8,662 bases of DNA from CAZFHP01 sp964519365 (GCA_964519365.1 CAZFHP010000062.1:1-8662); one strand, 5' to 3'. Numbered from the stretch's first letter, positions 1 to 6,726 are shown. Numbers and translations: made by a program. Notes: generated by a model not told the origin, from the letters alone.

Positions 1-92
1 CCGTAGGGCGTAGGAAAGTAGCCCATTGATCAGGGATCATATCGATCTATTTAAGATATTCGATCGCTCTTCCCCGTAGCTGTGGGCGAATA
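1..92. other. Leader/intergenic stretch with weak dyad symmetry, no gene seen
   Basis: No gene is supported here. All three forward frames close within 29 bases; the longest, closing with TGA at 27-29, could be the last 8 codons of an upstream gene but is too short to judge. Weak symmetry is visible: ATCG/ATCT at 41-48 can pair with AGAT (54-57) and CGAT (61-64) around an A/T loop with a small bulge, and GCCCA at 21-25 can pair with TGGGC at 83-87. There is no T-run after these stems, so a classical terminator is not supported. The first 15 bases loosely resemble the reverse complement of part of the GC-rich repeat at 5631-5687, which may be chance. Confidence 0.3.
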
Positions 93-122
93 TTGGAAAA
101 ACAAAAAAAGTAATGCTATATT
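93..122 (+). promoter_or_regulatory. Putative sigma-70-type promoter of the ABC exporter operon
   Basis: TTGGAA at 93-98 and TATATT at 117-122 are separated by 18 bases. It lies about 50 bases upstream of the adaptor gene start and is the only good -35/-10 pair in the leader. No clear Shine-Dalgarno sequence precedes the ATG at 176. The 18-bp spacer recurs in the candidate promoters of phosphatase genes 2 and 3. Called by eye only. Confidence 0.4.
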
Positions 123-175
123 ATAAATCATACGTGTTACAAAAACTTATAGCACCCTAAACACATAAGTAAGTC

Positions 176-1363
176 ATGAATCACAAAAAAATAATCGCGC
201 TCGTTCTTGCTATCGTTACGATAGTCTCAGGAATTGTTCTGTACAAAAAACATAATCGCAAAAAAAAGATGTTACCGTATACTGTAGAAAAACCAACAAA
301 AAGAAATCTTGTGCAATTTATTACAGCGTCAGGGACGCTTAAAGTTAAAGACCAAATATCTGTTGGTAGTTTAGTTTCAGGAAAAGTTCAAAAAATACTT
401 GTTGACGATAACGATAGTGTAAAGAAAAACCAGGTGCTTGCCATATTAGACAATGGAATAGGAGATAGCAACGTTAAACGATTGCAGGCAACGCTTAAAG
501 AAGCTCAAGCCATACGTAATTATCAAGAAAAATTTTATGCTCGACAAAAAGTATTATACGAAGCCCAACAGTTGTCACAAAATCAATTTGACCAATACAC
601 ACAAGCATATCAAACAGCTCAAGCAAAAGTCGAACAAATAAGAGCACAACTCGAAGTCGAACAAAAACAATACGATAATCTTTTTATCAAGTCTCCAGAC
701 GACGGGATTGTTATTTCAAAAAATATTAACTTGGGGCAACAGATAACATCGATGCTCGACGCAAAAGTGCTCTTTGAGATCGCAAAAAATTTACACGAAA
801 TGGAAGCATACGTTGACGTTGACGAAGCAGACGTTGGCATGGTCAAAGACAAACAAGAAGCTATCTTTACAGTCGATGCATTCCCGTATAAGCGCTTCAA
901 ATCACACGTTAAACAAATTGTGTACTTAGCAAAGATCGTCCAAAACGTCGTCACGTATGCAACTATTCTTGATGTGCACAATAAAGATCTTTCACTGCGC
1001 CCTGGCATGACAACAAATGTCGAAATTAAAGTTTCTGAAAGTTTAAATGCGTTATGTGTGCAGAATAAAGCGTTAAGAGTTAATAGTCTTGTTCTCGAAA
1101 AACAAGCAAAAAAGCTAGGCTTAGATTTCAAAAAGCTTGGCGAAAAAACAAAAAACACACAACACAAAACTCTCTGGGTATTAGAAGATAAAACAATCAA
1201 ACAGATACTTGTAAAATTTGGCACACAAGATGAACGGTACACAGAAGTTATATCCGGGATTAATCCAAACACAAACGTTATTACACAAGTGTTTGGAGAA
1301 AAACAAGAAAATATTTTGTTAAAACAGTTCACACAAGGTCCAGGCGGGCTCGGGAAAAAATAA
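176..1363 (+). CDS. Periplasmic adaptor (membrane fusion protein), MacA/HlyD-like, of an ABC exporter
   Basis: This 395-aa protein looks like the adaptor that links an inner-membrane ABC transporter to an outer-membrane channel. An N-terminal membrane anchor spans about residues 5-23 and is followed by a basic stretch. Residues 64-93 form the first half of a lipoyl-like domain (GSLVSGKV...VKKNQVLA). Residues 97-165 are a Gln/Ala/Lys-rich helical hairpin predicted as coiled coil, and 168-200 return as the second lipoyl half (IKSPDDGIV...NLGQQ). A beta-barrel region follows, with family-typical VVTYATI (258-264) and LRPGM (274-278), then a membrane-proximal domain to about 380. Length matches MacA-type adaptors (about 370-400 aa). 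It is first in an operon, 16 nt before the ATPase gene, and that partner identifies it as ABC- rather than RND-type. No TolC-like channel gene is present in the window. The cargo cannot be told from sequence. Confidence 0.9.
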   Translation: MNHKKIIALVLAIVTIVSGIVLYKKHNRKKKMLPYTVEKPTKRNLVQFITASGTLKVKDQISVGSLVSGKVQKILVDDNDSVKKNQVLAILDNGIGDSNVKRLQATLKEAQAIRNYQEKFYARQKVLYEAQQLSQNQFDQYTQAYQTAQAKVEQIRAQLEVEQKQYDNLFIKSPDDGIVISKNINLGQQITSMLDAKVLFEIAKNLHEMEAYVDVDEADVGMVKDKQEAIFTVDAFPYKRFKSHVKQIVYLAKIVQNVVTYATILDVHNKDLSLRPGMTTNVEIKVSESLNALCVQNKALRVNSLVLEKQAKKLGLDFKKLGEKTKNTQHKTLWVLEDKTIKQILVKFGTQDERYTEVISGINPNTNVITQVFGEKQENILLKQFTQGPGGLGKK

Positions 1364-1379
1364 AAAAAGAAAGTAAAAG

Positions 1380-2069
1380 ATGAACGCACTGGTCGAAGTA
1401 AAAAACCTAAAAAAAATATATCACATGGGTGAAACAGAGCTATTAGTACTTAATGGTATTGATCTGGCAATAACCAAAGGTGAATTTGTTTCTCTCACCG
1501 GGGCATCAGGGTCCGGCAAATCGACGCTTATGCACTTAATTGGCTGTTTAGACCAGCCAACTGAAGGCGAATGCTTTATTGACGGAGTTAATACGACGCA
1601 TGCAACAAAAGACGAACTTGCCAAAATACGTAATACAAAAATCGGCTTCGTTTTTCAAAAGTTTCATTTATTACCTGGGTTAACTGCTTGTGATAACGTC
1701 GCCCTTCCTGAGCTCTATGCAGGCAAAACAGAGAAAGAAGCACGCGCACGCGCACGTGAACTTCTTGATATGGTCGAACTTGACGACCGTATGGATCATT
1801 ATCCGTATCAGCTCTCTGGCGGGCAACAACAGCGGGTTGCCATTGCACGCTCACTCGTTAATAACCCGAGTATTTTATTAGCCGACGAGCCGACAGGAAA
1901 TCTTGATTCTAAAACCGGCGAAATTATTATGGACATGTTTACCCAACTTAATAAAAATAGAGGGGTAACAATTATGCTTGTTACACATGAACCATATATC
2001 GCTGAAAAAACAAAACGAATTATCGAGCTGATCGACGGAACAATAAAATCAGACAAAAAAAAATCTTAA
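1380..2069 (+). CDS. ABC transporter ATP-binding protein, MacB/LolD family
   Basis: This 229-aa cytoplasmic ATPase should power the permease encoded next to it. All hallmark motifs are intact: Walker A GASGSGKST (41-49), Q-loop Gln93 in FVFQKFHLLP, signature LSGGQQQR (145-152), Walker B ILLADEP with catalytic Glu170 (164-171), D-loop GNLD (173-176) and switch His203. The Q-loop context and the LSGGQQQRVAIARSLV run are typical of the LolD/MacB/FtsE branch. Its length is that of a stand-alone nucleotide-binding subunit, so unlike E. coli MacB the ATPase and permease are separate polypeptides. It starts 16 nt after the adaptor stop, behind an A-rich AAGAAAG stretch that is at best a weak ribosome site, and ends 13 nt before the permease gene. 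LolD is an alternative name, but the MacA-like adaptor favours an exporter. Confidence 0.94.
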   Translation: MNALVEVKNLKKIYHMGETELLVLNGIDLAITKGEFVSLTGASGSGKSTLMHLIGCLDQPTEGECFIDGVNTTHATKDELAKIRNTKIGFVFQKFHLLPGLTACDNVALPELYAGKTEKEARARARELLDMVELDDRMDHYPYQLSGGQQQRVAIARSLVNNPSILLADEPTGNLDSKTGEIIMDMFTQLNKNRGVTIMLVTHEPYIAEKTKRIIELIDGTIKSDKKKS

Positions 2070-2082
2070 AAATTAAAAATTT

Positions 2083-3300
2083 ATGAATCCAAAAATCTTG
2101 CTTTTAACATCACTCAAATCACTTGCCCAACACAAAGTTCGCTCTCTCTTAACAACACTGGGAATTATTATCGGGGTTGTGTCGATTATTTGCGTTATGT
2201 CAATAGGGCAAGGGGCAAAAGAAAACGTTAACAAAGCAATACAAAAACTTGGGTCTAATTTTATTATCGTACTCTCAGCATCGCAAAAAAAACTCGCACA
2301 ACGTGGCGCACCCCCTCGACCAATACTTACGCCACAAGACCTGCGAGCAATACGAAACGAAATAGATGACGTCTCGCTGGTCTCGCCAGCGCTGCAATTT
2401 TCGGGCAAAATTACACATAATGGGAGCTCTTGGGAACCAATTGTCGCCGGCACAGACGACAAATACTTTACCATCAGAGAATGGAAAACAATTTCCGGAA
2501 CACAATTTACAGAACATGATGTACATTCGAGTAACAAAGTTGCCGTTATTGGGCAAACAGTTGCCAAAGAAGTTTTTAAAGATGAAAACCCCATTGGGAA
2601 AAAAATTCGCATCAAACGTATCCCGTTTAAAATAATCGGAATACTTGACGAAATGGGCAAACGGCCAGATGGCGTTGACCAAGACGACGTTGTTTTCATT
2701 CCCATATCAACTATGCTTAAAAGATTAATTGGGGGCAAAGAAATTTACTTTGCATTTATGATGTCTGCAAAGAACAAAGACGTCATGCACACAGCATCCG
2801 AGCAAGTTCGTGCCCTTTTGCGACAAAATCACAGAATTCCTGAAAATCAAGACGACGACTTTACGATCTTTAATCAAGATGATATCTCTGAAGCGTCAGA
2901 TACAGCATCACGCATCTTAAACTTATTACTCTTTTTCGTCGCTTCTATTTCGCTTATTGTCGGGGGTATTGGGATCATGAACATTATGCTTGTCACTGTT
3001 ACTGAACGCACGCGTGAAATTGGGATTCGCATGGCCCTAGGTGCAACAACGTCAAATATTTTAAATCAGTTTATTCTTGAAGCAATTACTATATGCTTAC
3101 TCGGCGGCAGCTTGGGAGCGCTGGTTGGTATCAGTGTATCTAAGCTTATTGGCATGGGGCTTGGCTGGCCAATTGTTATTTCAAAAACATCACTTATTAT
3201 TGCCCTGGGCTCATCAGCGCTTATTGGTCTCTTTTTTGGGTACTACCCAGCATATAAAGCATCACAGCTTAATCCTGTTGAAGCACTGATTGAACGATAA
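2083..3300 (+). CDS. ABC transporter permease, MacB/FtsX family
   Basis: This 405-aa inner-membrane permease pairs with the preceding ATPase. A short cytoplasmic N-terminus (SLKSLAQHKVRSLLTTLGII, the usual family opening) leads into membrane segment 1 at about 21-42. A large periplasmic domain (MacB_PCD-like, about 44-275) follows. Three further membrane segments lie near 279-305, 329-352 and 367-390. The conserved loop after segment 2, VTERTREIGIRMALGAT (306-322), is the coupling region expected in MacB/FtsX permeases, and the C-terminus (YPAYKASQLNPVEALI) is also typical. Four membrane segments and this length fit MacB without its fused ATPase domain. MacB-type pumps use mechanotransmission to drive substrate from periplasm to exterior through an adaptor and TolC. 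The stop codon lies inside an 11-bp tandem duplication, and a signal-peptide-bearing zinc-finger gene follows 31 nt later. Confidence 0.93.
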   Translation: MNPKILLLTSLKSLAQHKVRSLLTTLGIIIGVVSIICVMSIGQGAKENVNKAIQKLGSNFIIVLSASQKKLAQRGAPPRPILTPQDLRAIRNEIDDVSLVSPALQFSGKITHNGSSWEPIVAGTDDKYFTIREWKTISGTQFTEHDVHSSNKVAVIGQTVAKEVFKDENPIGKKIRIKRIPFKIIGILDEMGKRPDGVDQDDVVFIPISTMLKRLIGGKEIYFAFMMSAKNKDVMHTASEQVRALLRQNHRIPENQDDDFTIFNQDDISEASDTASRILNLLLFFVASISLIVGGIGIMNIMLVTVTERTREIGIRMALGATTSNILNQFILEAITICLLGGSLGALVGISVSKLIGMGLGWPIVISKTSLIIALGSSALIGLFFGYYPAYKASQLNPVEALIER

Positions 3301-3312
3301 TCGAACGATAAT
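3292..3312 (+). repeat. 11-bp tandem duplication over the permease stop codon
   Basis: GAACGATAAT occurs at 3292-3301 and again at 3303-3312, separated by one C (period 11). The first copy contains the permease stop TAA (3298-3300). The second is just outside the gene and also holds a TAA. It resembles a slippage-type duplication of the gene's last codons. Confidence 0.75.
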
Positions 3313-3331
3313 AGAAGTACACAAACAGATT

Positions 3332-4183
3332 ATGCCAACAAAGCAACACTTAAGCCCCACACACCCCGCTTTCTTTTTTTTCACCATTCTTAAGCTATAC
3401 TTGTGTATCGCTTTTTTCTTTTCACAAACGATACACGCCCAATACGACCCAATTCATAACCCAATTTTTGACGGGCTTACAGACCTCTTCTCACTTCAGG
3501 AGCTTCCTGAAGAAAACGCTTTCCCTGATCACATTCTTTTATACGAATACGAACAAAACGAGCCCCTAGAATTAGACATTCCAGATACTCCAGATTTGTC
3601 CGAACAATCACTTGAGATACAAAGACGCCTTAACCAGCAACCAATAGATACGCACTATCTTATAGCCACGCCAGAAGACGATCGTGAACAAATTGCGTTT
3701 AAACAATCAATCGAACGCATACAAACGCGAAACCAAGAGCGCACACGAGAGCTAGCACAAGCGCGAAGACGAGCACAAATACAAGCACTCGTTCGAAACA
3801 AAGCCCAAACACGGGTACTAACACGAGCACAAACACGAGCGCAAGGACACACAAACACACAAGCTCAAGTGGACACACGAACTCAACAAGAACAAGCACA
3901 GATAAATGCTCGAATAAAAACACGAAAACGAGAGAGAGCTAGAGCACGAGCACAGAAAATCAAATGCTACTACTGCACAAGACCGTTTCCAAATTTAGCC
4001 GCTGTACATATGCACATAAACAAAAGTCACGGGCTCAAAACGTATCATCACTGCAAAATATGTGATCTACTATTTTCAAAACATGTATTTTACACACAAC
4101 ACATGAAAAGCAAGCACAAGACAGCTCCCGCACCTGTAAGCGTATTTTTTAGCGCAAAAAAGCCCAACAATCTCGCCCAGTAA
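3332..4183 (+). CDS. Sec-exported protein with Arg/Gln-rich tract and two C2H2 zinc fingers
   Basis: I do not recognise a named family for the whole 283-aa protein. I chose ATG 3332 over an in-frame TTG at 3290 because the TTG overlaps the permease gene, while the ATG yields a good signal peptide: short n-region, hydrophobic residues 14-31, and a likely cleavage after TIHA (residue 36). Residues 37-126 are acidic and Pro/Leu-containing. Residues 127-209 are a highly basic Arg/Gln/Ala/Thr-rich tract with AQTR-like four-residue periodicity, probably helical. The C-terminus holds two classical fingers with identical spacing C-X2-C-X12-H-X4-H: Cys212, Cys215, His228, His233 and Cys241, Cys244, His257, His262. 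Each has the usual aromatic and hydrophobic core (Phe219/Leu222 and Phe248/Phe253). Such paired fingers are typical of eukaryotic nucleic-acid-binding proteins. The 31-nt gap suggests transcription with the exporter operon. A host-directed effector is inferred, not shown. Confidence 0.8.
   Translation: MPTKQHLSPTHPAFFFFTILKLYLCIAFFFSQTIHAQYDPIHNPIFDGLTDLFSLQELPEENAFPDHILLYEYEQNEPLELDIPDTPDLSEQSLEIQRRLNQQPIDTHYLIATPEDDREQIAFKQSIERIQTRNQERTRELAQARRRAQIQALVRNKAQTRVLTRAQTRAQGHTNTQAQVDTRTQQEQAQINARIKTRKRERARARAQKIKCYYCTRPFPNLAAVHMHINKSHGLKTYHHCKICDLLFSKHVFYTQHMKSKHKTAPAPVSVFFSAKKPNNLAQ
3710..3958 (+). repeat. Degenerate 12-bp coding repeat (AQTR-type low-complexity tract)
   Basis: This part of the zinc-finger gene is built from degenerate 12-base units encoding variations on Ala-Gln-Thr-Arg. 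The clearest adjacent pair is at 3821-3832 and 3833-3844, differing at one base. The + strand is very rich in A and C and nearly free of T here, which creates long open but meaningless antisense frames. Confidence 0.7.
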
Positions 4184-4241
4184 GAACTTCTGCCCATGTA
4201 GGCGCACGACTATATTTTCTATTTGAAATGCCAACAAGTGT

Positions 4242-4270
4242 TTGATTTTATCTAAAATCTATGCTATTTT
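4242..4270 (+). promoter_or_regulatory. Putative extended -10 promoter of phosphatase gene 1
   Basis: TTGATT at 4242-4247 and TATTTT at 4265-4270 are 17 bases apart, and TGC at 4262-4264 directly before the -10 gives an extended -10 (TGn) element. The pair sits in the 135-nt gap after the zinc-finger gene, about 50 bases upstream of the ATG at 4319. Called by eye only. Confidence 0.45.
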
Positions 4271-4308
4271 GACTAATATGAAATACAGCTTTGTTTTTTT
4301 AATTCTTT

Positions 4309-4313
4309 GGAGG
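4309..4313 (+). promoter_or_regulatory. Strong Shine-Dalgarno sequence, fixes start of phosphatase 1
   Basis: GGAGG sits 5 bases before ATG 4319. It decides the start: the in-frame TTG at 4307 overlaps this site and is therefore not the initiator. It is one of only two strong ribosome-binding sequences in the window. Confidence 0.8.
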
Positions 4314-4318
4314 TTATC

Positions 4319-5530
4319 ATGAACGCACAGGTGTTTATCAAAAAACTTTTTCTTGTCATGCTTTTAAGTTTAAACACAAATGTAAAACACACACATGCAA
4401 TGCACCGATCTCCCCAACAACAAAATTCTGCTTGGACATCGCTTAAATCATGGACTTCTTCATGGCTTCGGACGCAAGAAGCTAGTCCAAGACAAGCCCC
4501 TAGAACCCCTCAAGAACAACGCTCGCGTATGCTTTTAAAAAACCATTTTATGAAAACAGCAATCATACATGCAACAGAGTCACACATAGGAAATCGTAAA
4601 ACAAACGAAGATCGATACGCTCCCTATTGCCAAAAACAAACACACACACTACAAACTTCCCAGTCAGAAGAAATAGCCCGCCAAAAACTTTTTCAAATAC
4701 TTTTGCCTGAATATTTCGGGATCTTTGACGGACACGGGGGACATCAAGTCGCTCATTATGCCGCTCAAAATCTTTACAAAAATATTATGACAAGCCCCTT
4801 TTTCCCGTATGCTATGCATATTGCAATTGCCCATGGCTTTATAAAAACAGACCGTAATTTTTGTCTCACGCACCAAAATTTTAAAGACTGCGGGGCAACG
4901 GCTGTTATCGCACTTATTTTCAATAATATGTTATACGTCGCAAACGCTGGCGATGCGCGAGCAGTACTATGCGAAAAGAGAATACAACGTACAAAATACG
5001 ATGAACCTATTGTCACAAAACGACTTTCAACAGACCATACGGGGCAAAACCCTCACGAAAAAGCGCGTATAGAAAAAATCCCAGGGGGTAAAGTAATAAC
5101 AGACAAAGACAGTACGATTTTCGGTTGGCCACAACTATCGCTCTACTTTTCGCCTCGCGAAAACATTATCGACACCAGGGCCCGTAAAGACATACGCATA
5201 CAGGGTATTCTTGAACCATCTCGCTCACTGGGAGACCAATCTCTTAAACCATATATTACGTCTAGGCCAGAAATTAAAACTATTAAACTAGATGGCAAAC
5301 AAGAATTTCTAATTCTGGCAAGTGACGGGCTTTGGGATGTTATGACAGACGAAGCAGCTGTTCAATTTGTTTCTGCACAAATGCGTATGTATCGTGTTAC
5401 ACACAAAACAATAACTCAAAACATTGCTCAAAGAATTACTCACAACTTGGTTAACTTTGCTCTTAGAATCTATCGCAGCTATCGTATGGAAGCAGACAAT
5501 ATTACGGCGACAATAGTCTTTTTCAAATAA
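4319..5530 (+). CDS. Secreted PP2C-family (PPM) Ser/Thr phosphatase, paralogue 1
   Basis: This 403-aa protein is a metal-dependent Ser/Thr phosphatase with a Sec signal peptide: basic KK, hydrophobic core about 10-18, probable cleavage after THA (residue 27). A Gln/Ser/Arg/Pro-rich linker (28-75) precedes the catalytic domain. PP2C motifs occur in order: NED with Glu97-Asp98; FDGHGG with Asp137-Gly138; CGATA (191-195); ANAGDARAV (209-216); STDH (237-240); EPSRSLGD (299-306); ASDGLWDV with Asp336 and Asp340; and DNIT with Asp393. All metal-binding acids are present, so activity is expected. The DGHGG/DGLWDV style and 320-aa domain resemble eukaryotic PPM enzymes more than the roughly 250-aa bacterial PrpC/Stp type. 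About 45 residues of divergent sequence separate DHT from SRSLGD, in the flap region. First of four tandem paralogues; a host phosphoprotein target is inferred from export. Confidence 0.92.
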   Translation: MNAQVFIKKLFLVMLLSLNTNVKHTHAMHRSPQQQNSAWTSLKSWTSSWLRTQEASPRQAPRTPQEQRSRMLLKNHFMKTAIIHATESHIGNRKTNEDRYAPYCQKQTHTLQTSQSEEIARQKLFQILLPEYFGIFDGHGGHQVAHYAAQNLYKNIMTSPFFPYAMHIAIAHGFIKTDRNFCLTHQNFKDCGATAVIALIFNNMLYVANAGDARAVLCEKRIQRTKYDEPIVTKRLSTDHTGQNPHEKARIEKIPGGKVITDKDSTIFGWPQLSLYFSPRENIIDTRARKDIRIQGILEPSRSLGDQSLKPYITSRPEIKTIKLDGKQEFLILASDGLWDVMTDEAAVQFVSAQMRMYRVTHKTITQNIAQRITHNLVNFALRIYRSYRMEADNITATIVFFK

Positions 5531-5537
5531 AAGATAC

Positions 5538-5567
5538 TTGCAAAGCTTAGCATTTTATCGTTATAAT
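5538..5567 (+). promoter_or_regulatory. Putative sigma-70-type promoter of phosphatase gene 2, with a dyad in its spacer
   Basis: TTGCAA at 5538-5543 and a perfect TATAAT at 5562-5567 are separated by 18 bases. A 14-base near-palindrome, TGCAAAGCTTAGCA at 5539-5552, overlaps the -35 and could be an operator, though one dyad of this size may be chance. Transcription from here would give an unusually long leader of roughly 125 bases that contains the GC-rich repeat at 5631-5687. Confidence 0.5.
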
Positions 5568-5630
5568 TTATGGTTACGTATTAATCACATAATTTTTTTG
5601 TTTTCGAACACCTCTACTTTTTAAAAAATA

Positions 5631-5687
5631 CCCTTCGAGACGTCCGTCTTCGCCTACGGCTACAACGAGACTCCTCAGGGCGAACGG
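5631..5687. repeat. 57-bp GC-rich imperfect palindromic element in the leader of phosphatase gene 2
   Basis: A GC-rich island (about 60% G+C) stands in an AT-rich intergenic region. Its ends, CCCTTCG at 5631-5637 and CGAACGG at 5681-5687, pair over 6 of 7 positions. An inner stem, CCGT at 5644-5647 with ACGG at 5656-5659, can form a small hairpin. The 5'-CCTTCGAGA...CTCCTCAGGGCGAACGG-3' layout resembles dispersed palindromic intergenic repeats I recall from many bacterial genomes, but only one full copy lies in this window, so its repeat status rests on resemblance. It ends 13 bases before ATG 5701 and could fold in the mRNA. Confidence 0.5.
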
Positions 5688-5700
5688 AAATTTATAGAAT

Positions 5701-6726
5701 ATGAATAGATCGCACAAAAACATAATAATTCTATTATTTGTTTTCACGCTTACAAGCATACAAACAACAAACATTATGCCATGTTGCCCATGCTGGCCAA
5801 AACTTTTTCACACAGGAAAAGTAGCCCCACAGCCTCGTAGATATAACCCCCAAAACCCTCGCCAATTAATTCATGCAACATACGCAATAAGAGGCCAAAA
5901 AAAAACAATCCTACAAGATACTCATTACCCATATGGACGATACTCATCAAACATTCGACCAGGATTTTCTTTCTTTGGTGTGTATGATGGCCATGGAGGC
6001 AAAGGAGAAAAAGTCGCTAATTACGTAGCAACACATCTTCATCAAAATATCATAACGAACGAATACTTTGATAACGATATTGTACAGGCAATAACAAATG
6101 GGTTTGACAAAACAAACGACCAAATCTATTTCGAACGATACGCACAAAGCTCTGGCTCAACAGCAGTTATTCTTCTCATAACACCTACGCATTTTTATGT
6201 CGCAAATGTTGGTGACTCCCATATAGTCAGAAGCAAAAACAGAAAAGCATCAAGACTCTCTGTTGAGCACACAGCAAACAATTGGCGAGAACGTCAAAGA
6301 GTTACGAATGTTCCAGAAGGTTATTTTTCCTATTCAAGCTATCATCCAATACAACGCCTGACTCAGTATAGATCTGATCAGAATAAAACAATAAAACCAT
6401 CTAACATGCGCATTCGACGGCTTTTAGGAAACCTTGTTCCCACTCGTGTGTTTGGGGATATTGAATATTCACCCTGGATCTCACCAATCCCTGCTGTTAA
6501 ACGAATCGCTCGGGATAACACCATAGACTTTTTTATTCTTGCAAGTGACGGGCTTTGGGATGTTGTTACCGACAAAGCAGCCGTTCAATTTGTTCACGCT
6601 CATCTACAAGGACACCAAGAAGTAACAGAAACACTTATGTTCGAAATCGCAAAGAAACTTGTAAATCTTGCCCGGTCTCTAGGCTCTGATGATGACATTA
6701 CAGCAACCATTGTTTTCTTCAAATAA
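5701..6726 (+). CDS. Secreted PP2C-family (PPM) Ser/Thr phosphatase, paralogue 2
   Basis: At 341 aa this is the shortest complete paralogue, with only a brief linker before the catalytic domain. The N-terminus has a basic start and hydrophobic segment (about 8-20), a probable Sec signal, but no clear A-X-A cleavage site. A Cys cluster (Cys28, 29, 31) follows. PP2C motifs: LQD with Gln72-Asp73, where classical enzymes have Glu-Asp; VYDGHGG with Asp96-Gly97; SGSTA (151-155); ANVGDSHIV (168-176); SVEHT (187-191); PTRVFGD (247-253); ASDGLWDV with Asp283 and Asp287; and DDIT with Asp331. Metal-binding acids other than the Glu are kept. The C-terminus TATIVFFK is identical to that of paralogue 1, and a 24-nt block at the DGLWDV motif is also identical, pointing to recent duplication or conversion. 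No Shine-Dalgarno sequence is obvious; GGAAA lies about 10 nt before the ATG. Confidence 0.9.
   Translation: MNRSHKNIIILLFVFTLTSIQTTNIMPCCPCWPKLFHTGKVAPQPRRYNPQNPRQLIHATYAIRGQKKTILQDTHYPYGRYSSNIRPGFSFFGVYDGHGGKGEKVANYVATHLHQNIITNEYFDNDIVQAITNGFDKTNDQIYFERYAQSSGSTAVILLITPTHFYVANVGDSHIVRSKNRKASRLSVEHTANNWRERQRVTNVPEGYFSYSSYHPIQRLTQYRSDQNKTIKPSNMRIRRLLGNLVPTRVFGDIEYSPWISPIPAVKRIARDNTIDFFILASDGLWDVVTDKAAVQFVHAHLQGHQEVTETLMFEIAKKLVNLARSLGSDDDITATIVFFK

Noticed and set aside
1..96. tRNA or small structured RNA at the left edge
   Set aside because: The ends do not form an acceptor stem, no T-loop consensus is present, and the possible stems are short and A/T-rich.
619..1389. 256-aa antisense open frame under the adaptor gene
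   Set aside because: Opposite a clear adaptor gene; Ser/Phe/Cys-rich shadow protein without domain or credible start site.
2073..2738. 221-aa antisense open frame under the permease gene
   Set aside because: It lies wholly opposite a well-conserved permease gene, has no recognisable domain, and reflects codon composition on the sense strand.
3290..3334. TTG 3290 as start of the zinc-finger gene
   Set aside because: It overlaps the permease end and would put 14 extra polar residues before the signal peptide; ATG 3332 fits better.
3655..3923. Two overlapping antisense frames rich in Cys/Val/Leu/Arg
   Set aside because: They are shadows of the Arg/Gln repeat tract; the lack of T on the + strand keeps antisense frames open.
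3710..3958. CRISPR-like array from repeated short units
   Set aside because: Units are 12 bp, contiguous and in frame with no spacers; this is a coding low-complexity repeat.
4184..4241. Rho-independent terminator after the zinc-finger gene
   Set aside because: Only a 3-4 bp GCC/GGC stem (near 4192-4203) is possible and no T-run follows directly; not supported. The gaps after phosphatases 1-3 also lack GC-stem plus T-run structures.
5574..5774. 66-aa antisense frame through the GC-rich repeat before phosphatase gene 2
   Set aside because: Its reading (FALRSLVVAVGED-like) is just a translation of the palindromic element and extends into the phosphatase gene; no ribosome site or family seen.
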